64,000 nt of DNA. Source: Mariniblastus sp. GTDB taxonomy: Bacteria > Planctomycetota > Planctomycetia > Pirellulales > Pirellulaceae. Positions within the stretch are counted from its first letter, which is position 1; every line of letters begins with the position of its first letter. The notes below the pieces were generated by a model, which searched no databases, was not told where the DNA came from, and saw nothing but the letters and a program-made list of their open reading frames with translations. Location: contig JAKVBG010000011.1 of assembly GCA_022447605.1 (NCBI GenBank), positions 1 to 64,000 of the forward strand, given 5' to 3'. Shown here one piece after another: positions 44,107 through 53,844 of this stretch. The position numbers and the translations under genes are program-made.

Positions 44107-46401
44107 GTGAACCAGGTCTTCGCCAGAGCAACGGACTGGACTGTCCTACGGCCCCGGGTGGCCAGTTGCCTGCTGATATTGATCAGCCTGGTTTCACTGA
44201 TTGGTTACCAGTCCTCCGATTTGATCCGAGCCCGATTTGCCACCAAGGCCTTTGATGAAAACGAATCTCGCACCGACGAGGAAAAACCGGACACGCCCCC
44301 CGATATCGAACCGGTCAGCCTGACCGACACCGATGCCATCCTGGTTTGTCAGTCCGACCATTTTTTTACCCCCACAGGTGCCGACACGATGCGGCATGTG
44401 GTGGACGAACTCGAGTCGCTCGATTTCGTGACGAGTATCCTTTGGATGGATCGAGTCCCGGTACTTAACATTTTTGGACTGAATGAACCGTTGTTGCCCC
44501 GACAGGGTGCCTCGCCAGCCAGGTATGCCGCCGCCCGCGACAAGGCCAAGGCGCACCCGCTGGTCAACGGCCAACTCCTGTCGTCCGATGGCCAAACGAT
44601 GCTGCTGATGGTTCGCTTCGACTTCCTGCAAATCGAAACGGACGACGCCTGCACCGAGGAACTCCGCCAGGTGGCCGAGCGGGCTGCCGCCGAATTCCCC
44701 GACATCGATATCCGGTTCATGGTCACGGGGCGCGTCCCCATCCTGTTAACCGCCCTGGAAACGCATGAAGAGAACCAGCTGAAGTACCAGTTGATCGGCT
44801 ACAGTCTGATCCTCATCATGAGTTTAATCCTCTTTCGGGGCTGGACGTCCGTCCTGGTGGTCGCCCTGGCACCGGCGGTGGGGGTATTCTGGACCCTGGG
44901 AATCATCCAGTTCTTTGATTTCGACCAGAATCCCTTCATCGATGTCGTGTTGCCGATCCTGATCAGCCTGGTCGGGTTTACCGACGGCGTGCACCTGCTG
45001 ATCCAGATTCGACGAAACCGCGCTGCCGGGCTGGACCGCTCGGCGGCCGTCCGCCAGGGGGTCCACAAGGTCGGACTGGCCTGTGCCTTGACCTCGCTGA
45101 CGACCGCCATCGGGTTCGGCTCCCTGATGCTGGCCAACCATGAAATTGTCCAGCAATTCGGGCTGGCCTGTGTGGCCGGGGTCCTGCTGACCTTCCTGGC
45201 CGTGATTACCTGTATCCCCTTGGCCTGTCTCAGCCCGCTCGGCCGCAACATCCACCACGGTCATGGCGACGGGTTGATTGATAAGAACCTTTCGCGAATC
45301 AGCCAGATCATTGATTGGGTGTTACACAGAACCCGCCTGTTGACGACGACCGGGATCCTCGTCACGCTCGGCCTGACGATGATCGCCTTGACCCTGGAAC
45401 CGGACGAGCGCCGTTCCAGTTCCCTGCCCACCGGGAGCGAAGCTTCGCTGGCCCTCGCTCAGATGGACCGCGCGATGGGCGGCCTGGAAGTCGCCCGCGT
45501 CAATGTTTCCTGGTCCCGGGACCTTCCCGGAGATGACCCCCGGTTGCTTGACGTGATTCGCCAGGTCGACGATCTGTTGGCCAGCGAACCGCTCATCGGC
45601 CACCCGATCTCCATTCGCAATTTACTGGATGCCCTCCCCGGCCAAGGGGATTCCGTAGACCGCATCTCATTACTGGATTTATTGCCACCGCCACTCAAGC
45701 GGGCTTTCTACACACCAGAAGACCGCCAGGCGACGATCAGTTTCCGGGTTCAGGATTTGGGAATTGCCAGGTACGGTCCTGTTTTCCAGAGAATTGAAGA
45801 CGGCCTGCAGGAAGTCGAGCAAGCGCACCCGGAATTCCAACTGACCATGACGGGCGTTCCTGTGTGGCGCTGGATGAACCTGTACCAGATCGTCGTCGAT
45901 TTGGCGACCAGCCTCGGTACGGCCACTGTGATCATCTTCGTGGTCCTGGCAATCGTCTACCGCTCGCTGCGAATTGGCATGATTTCGATCGTGCCCAACC
46001 TGTTCCCACTGGCCGTGGCGGGGGCGTTCCTGGCCATTTCAGGTCAATCGCTGGAGTTGGTCAGTGTCTGCGCGTTTACCGTCTGCCTGGGGATCGCTGT
46101 GGACGACACGATCCATTTTCTCACCCGGTATGTCGAGGAAAAGGCGGAGACCGGGGATGAGACCTTGGCGATCCGCAATGCATTTACCTCGGTGGGAACG
46201 GCCCTGATCATGACCACGATCGTCCTGGTAGCCGGTTTTTCAACCGTCCTGTTCAGTGATTCGCGCCCTCACAGAATCTTTGCCGCCATGGGGGCGATTA
46301 CCGTCGCCGCGGCTCTGTTTGGCGACCTGCTCTTCCTGCCCGCTATGCTGAAGCAATTTGCCAGCCGCAAGAAATCCCCAGCGCCCGGTCAAAGCGAGTG
46401 A
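44107..46401 (+). CDS. MMPL/RND-family transporter
   Basis: 764 aa from the GTG at 44107, which has AGGA 6 nt upstream. The open frame begins at a GTG at 44041, inside the previous gene, a less likely start. Two halves each carry a large extracytoplasmic loop and a TM block. The first block has LIGYSLILIMSLILFRGWTS, FIDVVLPILISLVGFTDGVHLLIQIRR and CALTSLTTAIGFGSLML. The second has FVVLAIVYRSLRIGMISIVPNLFPLAVAGAFLAI and GIAVDDTIHFLTRYVEE. These are MMPL (hydrophobe/lipid exporter) signatures. Cargo is unknown; it is co-directional with the copper-monooxygenase-like gene and probably shares its transcript. Confidence 0.9.
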   Translation: MNQVFARATDWTVLRPRVASCLLILISLVSLIGYQSSDLIRARFATKAFDENESRTDEEKPDTPPDIEPVSLTDTDAILVCQSDHFFTPTGADTMRHVVDELESLDFVTSILWMDRVPVLNIFGLNEPLLPRQGASPARYAAARDKAKAHPLVNGQLLSSDGQTMLLMVRFDFLQIETDDACTEELRQVAERAAAEFPDIDIRFMVTGRVPILLTALETHEENQLKYQLIGYSLILIMSLILFRGWTSVLVVALAPAVGVFWTLGIIQFFDFDQNPFIDVVLPILISLVGFTDGVHLLIQIRRNRAAGLDRSAAVRQGVHKVGLACALTSLTTAIGFGSLMLANHEIVQQFGLACVAGVLLTFLAVITCIPLACLSPLGRNIHHGHGDGLIDKNLSRISQIIDWVLHRTRLLTTTGILVTLGLTMIALTLEPDERRSSSLPTGSEASLALAQMDRAMGGLEVARVNVSWSRDLPGDDPRLLDVIRQVDDLLASEPLIGHPISIRNLLDALPGQGDSVDRISLLDLLPPPLKRAFYTPEDRQATISFRVQDLGIARYGPVFQRIEDGLQEVEQAHPEFQLTMTGVPVWRWMNLYQIVVDLATSLGTATVIIFVVLAIVYRSLRIGMISIVPNLFPLAVAGAFLAISGQSLELVSVCAFTVCLGIAVDDTIHFLTRYVEEKAETGDETLAIRNAFTSVGTALIMTTIVLVAGFSTVLFSDSRPHRIFAAMGAITVAAALFGDLLFLPAMLKQFASRKKSPAPGQSE

Positions 46402-46542
46402 CAGCATCCTGTCCAGCCGGTTTTATTTCGTTACACTGTGTGGTTCCAAGATTATGTTGTCGACAGCCAGGCAGTTTTCCGAACACACCGCTGCTACCCC
46501 GGACTGTCTTCCAGCTCAACCATCTTTGAGAACGGAAAAACA

Positions 46543-47562
46543 ATGAAACTGAAATATCTTTTTTGCATGTTCCTGGCAGCCACCGTGAGCTTGTCGACCC
46601 TGCCTGTTGAGGCGTGGAGCCAATCGAGTGCCAGCGATAACAACGCGGTTGTCCGGTTCGATTTCAATCTGAAACGATTGCGACAAAACCCACTTGTCGG
46701 CAACGCTGGCGCGGACCAGATGCTGCAGCAGATGCTGCCCCCACAACAAGCTACCGCCATTGATTTAAAGAAAATCGAGAGGATTTATGGCGGCATGGAA
46801 GCGCCGGCTAGTATACAAAAGGTCCAAGGGATCATGATGGCCCCTTCGCCTCCGGACAAGTTGCCCATCAACTTTTTCATTCGCGTCGTTTTTTCTGACA
46901 AGGACGCCGCCAACGCCATGTTGGATTCATTGAAAGAAAACGGTCGAGCGGTTGAATCCAATGGCAAGACTTATATCGCACCGCCGCCGAACGAACCGCA
47001 AAACATGCGAGCCCACCTGGTTGACGCCAACACGTTTGAATTGGGTACGACCGATTATGTGACGCGTTCGAACCGTGACGTCTTTACCAAGGCGCTGAAC
47101 GCCCACTGGGACCTGTTGCCCAAGACGGATGCCGTGCGGATTGCGGCAGATGTGGGCGGAATGCAAGCCCTGTTCGATGAAGGGATGGGTATGGCCCGTG
47201 ATCAGGCACCACCGGCAATGATGGGGCTGGTCCAAATGGGACAGGATCTGGCTGGACTTTCTGTCTCGATGGACATGGACTCCAAACAGATGCTGAGCGT
47301 GGCTTTTGTCGCCAAAGATTCGAAAGGTGCCGAGAACATGGAGGACGGCCTGAACGGTCTGCTGGGCCTGGCCAAGATGCAAGCCCAACAAGGGATGGCC
47401 ATGTTGCAGGATGATCAAAAAGCAGCAGCCAAGCAGGTGATGGATGCTCTCAACGCGAAGGCCGAAGGGAATGCAGTGATGATCCAGATCCCCAAGCCGG
47501 ACGGCTTCGAGGAGATGATCGGCGGAATGATGCAGGGGCTCGGCCCAGGTGCGGATTTCTAG
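46543..47562 (+). CDS. Met-rich secreted protein of unknown function
   Basis: 339 aa from ATG 46543; the frame is open from 46438 but the signal peptide MKLKYLFCMFLAATVSLSTL marks the start. The mature part is soluble and strikingly rich in Met, Gln and Ala, especially GGMQALFDEGMGMARDQAPPAMMGLVQMG and the last 60 residues (MQAQQGMAMLQDDQ, GGMMQGLGPGADF). It has no known catalytic motif. The alternating pattern of hydrophobic and Met residues could bind metals such as copper or act as an oxidation buffer, but this is inference. A strong terminator follows. Confidence 0.82.
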   Translation: MKLKYLFCMFLAATVSLSTLPVEAWSQSSASDNNAVVRFDFNLKRLRQNPLVGNAGADQMLQQMLPPQQATAIDLKKIERIYGGMEAPASIQKVQGIMMAPSPPDKLPINFFIRVVFSDKDAANAMLDSLKENGRAVESNGKTYIAPPPNEPQNMRAHLVDANTFELGTTDYVTRSNRDVFTKALNAHWDLLPKTDAVRIAADVGGMQALFDEGMGMARDQAPPAMMGLVQMGQDLAGLSVSMDMDSKQMLSVAFVAKDSKGAENMEDGLNGLLGLAKMQAQQGMAMLQDDQKAAAKQVMDALNAKAEGNAVMIQIPKPDGFEEMIGGMMQGLGPGADF

Positions 47563-47591
47563 ACGGCACAATCCAGAAACTTGACAATCGA

Positions 47592-47622
47592 ACGCGTGGC
47601 AATCATCGCCACGCGTTTTTTA
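47592..47622. terminator. Bidirectional-looking terminator
   Basis: ACGCGTGGC / GCCACGCGT, 9 bp perfect, 7-nt loop, followed by TTTTTTATT. It ends the plus-strand Met-rich gene. The minus-strand DUF255 gene stops at 47623, so the hairpin can serve both, although the A-run on the other side is short. Confidence 0.88.
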
Positions 47623-49728
47623 TTAGCGACCGGCTAATTGCAGCGGGGCATTCTCGAGTTGGCCGACGGATTCTGCAATCTCTTCCCAACCGACGACCGG
47701 TGCCTGGCAGGCGTGTTGTTGACAGATATACAGGGTAGGCCGGCCCTCCACCATCTGTTTGCCTGCCGTGACCTGGTCGATCAACTCGCTGTGAAACGCA
47801 TCTTCTGGTGAACGACAGATCAACGACAGGCTATCCAATTTCTGCGCTCGCAGCAAACCTTCGAGTTGTGCGAATTCCTCTCGCCGGGAACCGAAAAAAA
47901 CCAGTTCGACAGAGGGTTCCAGTATCCTCTGTAAAACGACCAGCATTTGCCCACTGGCCAGGGGCGATCTCTCCATCAGGGGCATGGAACCCCTGACAAT
48001 GGACTCGGCCCAATCCGTCCACTCAGGGTCTCCCAACAACCTCCCCAATTGGAGCAGGCCGAGCGCGGCCATCGCGTTGCCGCTGGGAACACTGCTGTCC
48101 TGGAACGACTTGGAGCGGGCGATCAAGCGTTCCTGGTCATCGGCCGTAAAATAGAAACCGTTGGCCCCCTGGAAATGGCGAACCATCAACCTGGCGATCG
48201 AGACCGCCTGCTCGATCCAGTTCTCGTCAAAACTGGCCCGGTACAAATCGAGCAAGGCCACAACGAAGTAGGCATAATCATCGAGATAGCCATCCAGTTT
48301 TGCATGACCATGTCGGTAAGTGTGTAACAACCTGCCCCGCTCATCCACCAGGTGATCGAGCAGGAAGCGGGCCGCCTCTTGCCCCGCCTCCAAATACGGT
48401 TTCCCCGTGGCCTCATCCAGGGCCAGTGAGGCGCGGGCCAGCGCCGAGATGGCCAGGGCGTTCCAGCTGACGAGGATCTTGTCATCCAGTCCCGGTCGGA
48501 CGCGGCGGTTGCGAACTTCCAGGAGTTTCTCGCGGGCCGCTTCCATCTCCGCCAGGAAACCTTCCTTTTCGACACCCATTTTTTCCGCCATGACCTCCAG
48601 CGGCCGAGACAGGTTCAGAATGTTTTTACCCTCAAAGTTCCCCGCCTCGGTGACATTGTAAGCTCGGCAAAATCGCTCCCCCGTTTCAGCCCCCTGGCAG
48701 TCAATGATCTCATCCCGACTCCAAACATAGAACTTCCCCTCTTCCCCTTCGCTGTCAGCATCCTCGGTACTGAAGAAACCACCCTGTTGGTCCCGCATCC
48801 CTTTCAACAGGTAATCAAGCGTCTTGCGAGCCACATCGGCATGGGAAACATCGCCAGTTTCCTGGTACATTTCGACATAAACCGACGCCAACAGGGCGTT
48901 GTCATACAGCATTTTTTCGAAATGCGGGACCAGCCAGTGCTCGTCGACACTGTAACGGGCAAACCCGCCGGCGAGGTGATCAAAGATGCCGCCCTGCGCC
49001 ATCTTGTTCAAACTGACTTCGACCATTTCCAGAATCGTTGGTCGCCCTGGTGGCAATTCGCCAGGCCATCGTCGCGACAGGCGGATCAACAGCTCGAGGT
49101 CCATCGGGTGGGGAAATTTTGGGGCGGAGCCAAAGCCGCCGTGGTCCGGATCGAAATTGCCATGCAGGGCGTAGATGGCCGATTGCAAGGGCGCCGCTGA
49201 AATCCGGGCCGAGTCATCGACCGTCTCCGCCCGGTTCAACCAATCGCTCACCTGCCGGGATTGAGCCTCTACTTCTTCCCTTCGATTGCGAAACGCATCC
49301 AACACACCGTTCAGGACCCGGTCAAAACCGGGCATATTCATGCGCGACCGTGGCGGCCAATAGGTTCCACCAAAAAAGACCTGCTGCGACGGTGTCAAAA
49401 AAGCACTCAGCGGCCAACCACCCCCGCCTCCCCGGATCGACATCACGGCATTCATGTAAACCTGATCCAGATCGGGCCGCTCTTCACGGTCCACCTTGAT
49501 ACAGACAAAATGGTCATTGAGAAGCTGCGCGATCTCCAGATCCTCAAAACTCTCGTGTTCCATCACGTGGCACCAATGACAGGCCGAGTAGCCGATGGAG
49601 AGGAAGATTGGCCGGTCTTCCTCTCGGGCTTTCTGGAGTGCTTCCTGACCCCAGGGATACCAATCAACCGGGTTCTCGGCATGCTGCAAAAGGTACGGGC
49701 TGGATTCAGAGACAAGTCGATTTGACAT
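47623..49728 (-). CDS. DUF255 thioredoxin-domain protein (YyaL/SPATA20-like)
   Basis: 701 aa from ATG 49728 ([31 protein letters not shown]). The N-terminal thioredoxin-fold DUF255 domain carries [20 protein letters not shown] with the CxxC, and [15 protein letters not shown] long (alpha/alpha)6 barrel follows (about 190-640) with [30 protein letters not shown], similar to cellobiose epimerase/glycosidase barrels. The family is conserved from bacteria to man, with no settled function. It is cytosolic because no signal is present. Monocistronic. Confidence 0.94.
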   Translation of the reverse strand: MSNRLVSESSPYLLQHAENPVDWYPWGQEALQKAREEDRPIFLSIGYSACHWCHVMEHESFEDLEIAQLLNDHFVCIKVDREERPDLDQVYMNAVMSIRGGGGGWPLSAFLTPSQQVFFGGTYWPPRSRMNMPGFDRVLNGVLDAFRNRREEVEAQSRQVSDWLNRAETVDDSARISAAPLQSAIYALHGNFDPDHGGFGSAPKFPHPMDLELLIRLSRRWPGELPPGRPTILEMVEVSLNKMAQGGIFDHLAGGFARYSVDEHWLVPHFEKMLYDNALLASVYVEMYQETGDVSHADVARKTLDYLLKGMRDQQGGFFSTEDADSEGEEGKFYVWSRDEIIDCQGAETGERFCRAYNVTEAGNFEGKNILNLSRPLEVMAEKMGVEKEGFLAEMEAAREKLLEVRNRRVRPGLDDKILVSWNALAISALARASLALDEATGKPYLEAGQEAARFLLDHLVDERGRLLHTYRHGHAKLDGYLDDYAYFVVALLDLYRASFDENWIEQAVSIARLMVRHFQGANGFYFTADDQERLIARSKSFQDSSVPSGNAMAALGLLQLGRLLGDPEWTDWAESIVRGSMPLMERSPLASGQMLVVLQRILEPSVELVFFGSRREEFAQLEGLLRAQKLDSLSLICRSPEDAFHSELIDQVTAGKQMVEGRPTLYICQQHACQAPVVGWEEIAESVGQLENAPLQLAGR

Positions 49729-49898
49729 AGGGCAAACAACCAAAATAGTAACGCGAGGGGGCATTTCCCGGTGGCAGGAAACAAGGTTATCGGTGGGAGC
49801 AATTTATCCCTTAATCTTCGAACAGGGAATCCGTCATCAGGCCGATTAACCGGGCAACGACTCCGGATCGGATCCCCCCTTCCCTGGTGACTGCCCCA

Positions 49899-51272
49899 TC
49901 ATTTCAGGAAGCTGGTTTCACCCGGCACAAAGTCGAAGACCACCGATGACAGGATGAGACGATCATGTTCGGCAAAATGTGGGAACACGGCGACCACACG
50001 GCCGCCGATCGCATCCAGGCCGATGTAATCACCAAAAAAGACCTTGTCATTGCATTTGAAAGGCAGCACATCAATACGAAACTGGGTAAACGTACTGCCA
50101 CCGTCGACGCTGCGTGCCAGGGTCAGGCCTGTCTGGCCATCTTGCAACCCACTCCGGTCATAGAACACAAGGTTGACCGAACCGTCCTGGGGATCGACCG
50201 CCATCCAGCACAGAAACTGGTCCGCGCCGTTTCGTTCCGCATCATTATTGACCCGCAGGACCCGGGTCCATGTTGTCCCACGGTCGCGCGAAGTCGTCAA
50301 AAAAACATCCTTATCCCCATTCCGTTCATCGACCCAGCAGACATAGATACTGTCCTTGAAGACCGAAGCACTTTGATCAACGCAACAGACTGGCATCCCG
50401 CAATGGCGCATCAAGCCCGGCACGTCACTCCGCCAGCCGCCGGGAGTTTCTACAATCACCCGGTCTTTCCTCCATGTTTTCCCCCCATCCGTCGAGGCAT
50501 CAAACTCCAGTCCCCTGGGACCGGCCCAAACCAGGTAGACCTCGCCCCGAATACTGGTCACCGGCAAAGCCCCTCGTAAAGTGTGGTCATCATTCCGGCA
50601 ATCACCCGCTCGATCAGAAACAACGACTGGCGGCGTAAAGTTCTTGCCATCGTCATACGAGGCACTGAACATGATCCTCGATTGGTCGCCAGGGCTGTTG
50701 CTGCCAAGCAGGTCGTGCTGCGGCCAGGCAACGTAGATGTTGTTCTTGTGGGGTGACGATTTCATTCGATCGACAACGAACCAGGGCTTTCCTGCCCTGG
50801 GTCGGTTTTCCTCGCCGTGATCAAAGACCGTCATGAGGGGCCCCCATTGATAATCGCCCATCGCCGCGCGCCTCATGAAAATACGGCTGGCAACCAAGTT
50901 CTTATGGGACGCCACCTGCGGATTGACCGGCAAGTAGCAACGCAACAGCGCATCGTCTGCATCGAATGCAATAAAACCGTTGCCCGACCCTGTGGGCCCC
51001 ATCTCCGACAGGTCATTTTCTGCCCATGTCTTTCCGACATCCTTGGAGAAAAAAAGGTGACTCGTTGTGCGGTCCCCCTTAAATCCTGCCCGCTTGGCCA
51101 AGACCAGAATATTGTCAGGGTTCCTCGGGTTAATCGCGACAGAAACATCATGGGGCATATGACTCCTGGCAGGCGACAACGTGACGACCCTTTGTGCCAG
51201 ACTTGACTGCCGATCCAATCCACCCATCAGTAAAAGGATCAACAGGCTAACTAAATTACAATGTTTGGCCAT
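49899..51272 (-). CDS. Secreted Asp-box beta-propeller (sialidase-like)
   Basis: 457 aa. Signal peptide MAKHCNLVSLLILLLMGGL, cleavage near LAQ. Five Asp-box motifs (S-x-D-x-G-x-T-W type) are visible: SKDVGKTW, SYDDGKNF, STDGGKTW, SRDRGTTW and SVDGGSTF, spaced as in a six-bladed BNR propeller. I do not find the FRIP motif or a clear set of three active-site arginines, so it may bind sugars or act on another glycoside rather than be a true sialidase. It is the last gene before a 0.7-kb gap. Confidence 0.86.
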   Translation of the reverse strand: MAKHCNLVSLLILLLMGGLDRQSSLAQRVVTLSPARSHMPHDVSVAINPRNPDNILVLAKRAGFKGDRTTSHLFFSKDVGKTWAENDLSEMGPTGSGNGFIAFDADDALLRCYLPVNPQVASHKNLVASRIFMRRAAMGDYQWGPLMTVFDHGEENRPRAGKPWFVVDRMKSSPHKNNIYVAWPQHDLLGSNSPGDQSRIMFSASYDDGKNFTPPVVVSDRAGDCRNDDHTLRGALPVTSIRGEVYLVWAGPRGLEFDASTDGGKTWRKDRVIVETPGGWRSDVPGLMRHCGMPVCCVDQSASVFKDSIYVCWVDERNGDKDVFLTTSRDRGTTWTRVLRVNNDAERNGADQFLCWMAVDPQDGSVNLVFYDRSGLQDGQTGLTLARSVDGGSTFTQFRIDVLPFKCNDKVFFGDYIGLDAIGGRVVAVFPHFAEHDRLILSSVVFDFVPGETSFLK

Positions 51273-51953
51273 CTCTTATCCAGAATTTCCGCCCAACGTT
51301 AACCGGGGACTGGCTCCGTTCCAGCCGTGGTCAACAATCTAGCAAAAACCGGGAATATGACGATGCCAGTCTTATCGATCCAGCATAGCAACGTGTGAAA
51401 AAACACAACGCTTTCAAGGAATCAACCGAGTTGCCACGACCAGGCAATCGACATACCTCACGCGAGCGAAGTGATAGCGTCGACCGTCGAACGATGCAAG
51501 AAGCGACCTGGCCGATCGATGAGACGCTTCCCCGGTTCGATACGGCAGTAACCGCCGACTTGCTCACAGGGGCTACTTCGGGACCAGGGGAACAAAATCT
51601 CGACTGAGAAATTCGTTGTCTGAAAATAGATTATTCCAACAGGTCCCGCGGACTCGACCGACTGACTGTCCACAAAAAAGAGCAGCAGGCGTACGGCGCC
51701 AATATCATGAAGCCCGTAACCCGACCCCCAACGGGAAACCAAAACCGAGCAAGGTTTTCATTCGCTGGGATCATAAAAAAGAGAGGTGGAACTGGATTAA
51801 TTGTATAATTCAGTTAGGTTGGTTGCTGCCAGCTTGTCGATTCTTCCTTATTCAGAAGCGAAGCAGAAAGCGGTGAACCAAAACCGCAATCACACAGCTT
51901 TTTGAGGCAGGGCCAAAGCCTGCACAAAAAGAACGCTCTTTCGAAAGTCAGAA
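51273..51953. other. Gene-free region upstream of the orphan receiver
   Basis: 681 nt. Open frames on either strand (for example 51395-51607 plus, 51458-51742 minus) lack recognisable domains. A perfect TATAAT lies at 51804-51809 without a good -35; a promoter for the receiver gene is plausible. It could be a worn-out gene but I cannot prove it. Confidence 0.55.
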
Positions 51954-52367
51954 ATGAATATCCTCCTAGCCGAAGACAATCTTATCAACCAGAAATTTGC
52001 CCTTCGCGCTTTACAGATGAAAGGGCACAAGGTTGAGGTTGCCAACAACGGCGTCGAAGCGATCAATCTATGGGAGACCAACGAGTTTGATTTAATCCTG
52101 ATGGATGTCCAAATGCCTCAAATGGATGGCTTGGAGGCGACACGTCAAATCCGTTTGAAAGAGCAAACAGATACCAACGGCACTCGAACATTGATTGTTG
52201 CCATGACGGCCCACGCGATGAAAGGCGATCGCGAGAAATGCCTGTCGGCCGGAATGGATGGCTACCTGACAAAGCCGATCAGGCCAACGCGCCTGTTTTC
52301 CATCGTCGAAGAATTGGCCAAGCCCGCATCCGAACGATCGCTGGAAATATTCTCGGACGAGTTCTAG
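51954..52367 (+). CDS. Stand-alone response-regulator receiver domain
   Basis: 137 aa, a single REC domain without output. NILLAEDNLINQKFALRAL at residue 2 gives the acidic pocket (EDN). The phosphoacceptor is Asp54 in LILMDVQMPQMDGLEA, and the Thr/Lys switch residues occur in AMTAHAMKGDRE and GYLTKPIRP. The exact wording is typical of REC domains at the end of hybrid histidine kinases. No kinase is encoded nearby. The partner must be elsewhere, or it is a single-domain relay like CheY or Spo0F. A terminator follows. Confidence 0.9.
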   Translation: MNILLAEDNLINQKFALRALQMKGHKVEVANNGVEAINLWETNEFDLILMDVQMPQMDGLEATRQIRLKEQTDTNGTRTLIVAMTAHAMKGDREKCLSAGMDGYLTKPIRPTRLFSIVEELAKPASERSLEIFSDEF

Positions 52368-52436
52368 TCACCCGTCGCCTCGGTGACTGCCACCGAGACA
52401 TCTCCCCGCTAAACGGTTATCGGTCACCTATAAAAA

Positions 52437-52467
52437 AAACCTGGCCTTACGACCAGGTTTTGTTGTT
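52437..52467. terminator. Bidirectional terminator
   Basis: AAACCTGG / CCAGGTTT stem with an 8-nt loop, flanked by an A-run on the left and TTTTGTTGTTT on the right. It serves the receiver gene (plus) and the DUF1501 gene (minus, ends at 52494). Confidence 0.82.
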
Positions 52468-52493
52468 TCAAATGCTACTCGCGGCAACCCCTG

Positions 52494-53762
52494 TCAGGAA
52501 ACGAGTTCCTTGATCAGTTTTCCACTGTTGGCAATCTTCATCGGTCGTCCACTGCGACTGGTGAAGGTCGTCTCCAATGAAATTCCAAGTGAGGCACACA
52601 CCGTGGCCATCAGGTCTTCCGACGTGTACGAGGTACCCTCGACACGTGTTCCGTCTTCGTTGGTTTGACCAATAGCCAACCCACCATTCAGACCGCCGCC
52701 GCCGACTGCAACAGACCAACTGCGCGCCCAGTGGTCACGCCCAGTATTCCCGTTGATTCGCGGGGTTCGGCCGAATTCGCCCATCCAGATCACGGCGGTA
52801 TCCTGCAACAGGCCACGCTGCTCGAGATCTTCCAGCAAGGCGCTCATGGCCTGATCAATGGTTGGCAGGCGTTGATTTTCCAACGTCGTAAAGATGTTCT
52901 GGTGGTTATCCCAACCACCCAGGTTAACCTCGACAAATGGAACACCCACTTCGACCAAACGCCTGGCCATCAAGCAGCCCCGGCCAAAGTTGTTTTCACC
53001 GTAGCGTTCCTTGACCTCATCCGGCTCCTGGGCAACCTTGAAGGCAGCCATTTGCTGACTGGTCATCAGGTTCAGCGTCTTGTCCAGAACTTTGGCATGT
53101 TCCTTGGCAGAAATACCGCGGTCTTCACTGATGAACCCGGTCTCAAGAAGCTTCAATGCCTGCATCCTCTGGGTCAATCGATCCGGGGTAATCCCCATGT
53201 CGAGATTCCGCACCTGGCCGCTGGCATTCACGCTGAAAGGAGCCCAGGCCATACCGAGAAAACCGGGGCCTTCACTGCCACCACCGACCGACACAAACGG
53301 AGGAATCTCCAACTCGGGTCGCTGGGCAGCGAGTTCATGGGCAATCACGGAACCGTAACTGGGATGGGTTACATTCGGATTGGGAACGTAACCGGTATGC
53401 ATGTAATAACGACCGCGGGAGTGATCCGCTTCCCGGGTGCTCATGGAGCGGACCACCGACATCTTGTCCATATTCTTTGCCATCATCGGCATATGCTCAC
53501 AAATCTGCATATTTCCGTTGGTTGCGATCGGCTTGAACGGACCGCCTGTCGAGGCGCCTGGTTTCAAATCCCAAATGTCGATCGTACTCGGACCGCCACC
53601 CATCCAGAGCAAAATGGCACTCTTTCGTTTCCGAGACAATTCATTGGCATGGGTCGTAATGCTATGCCCCATGGCCAGCGCGCTACCGGTCAGGGCCGAA
53701 GCACCTGCCATGTGGTGCATAAAGTGCCGCCGTGACATTCCACTAGGGGTTCGAAATCTCAT
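52494..53762 (-). CDS. DUF1501 domain-containing secreted protein (second copy)
   Basis: 422 aa. Tat-type signal [18 protein letters not shown] at about residue 9. DUF1501 landmarks: [56 protein letters not shown] and the C-terminal [17 protein letters not shown]. The sequence differs clearly from the DUF1501 gene at 217-1542, so the two are old paralogues. It lies 82 nt downstream of its DUF1549/1553 partner, as in the first pair. Confidence 0.92.
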   Translation of the reverse strand: MRFRTPSGMSRRHFMHHMAGASALTGSALAMGHSITTHANELSRKRKSAILLWMGGGPSTIDIWDLKPGASTGGPFKPIATNGNMQICEHMPMMAKNMDKMSVVRSMSTREADHSRGRYYMHTGYVPNPNVTHPSYGSVIAHELAAQRPELEIPPFVSVGGGSEGPGFLGMAWAPFSVNASGQVRNLDMGITPDRLTQRMQALKLLETGFISEDRGISAKEHAKVLDKTLNLMTSQQMAAFKVAQEPDEVKERYGENNFGRGCLMARRLVEVGVPFVEVNLGGWDNHQNIFTTLENQRLPTIDQAMSALLEDLEQRGLLQDTAVIWMGEFGRTPRINGNTGRDHWARSWSVAVGGGGLNGGLAIGQTNEDGTRVEGTSYTSEDLMATVCASLGISLETTFTSRSGRPMKIANSGKLIKELVS

Positions 53763-53844
53763 CTTGATTCTCCAATGTCCATTTTGAATAAATGGGAGCC
53801 TTAGTTGCTACGGTATTCCCGAACTGTTTTTTTGTTTGTATGAC

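Noticed and set aside
51395..51607. Possible small gene upstream of the receiver
   Set aside because: No ribosome site with good spacing and no domain; left as gene-free.
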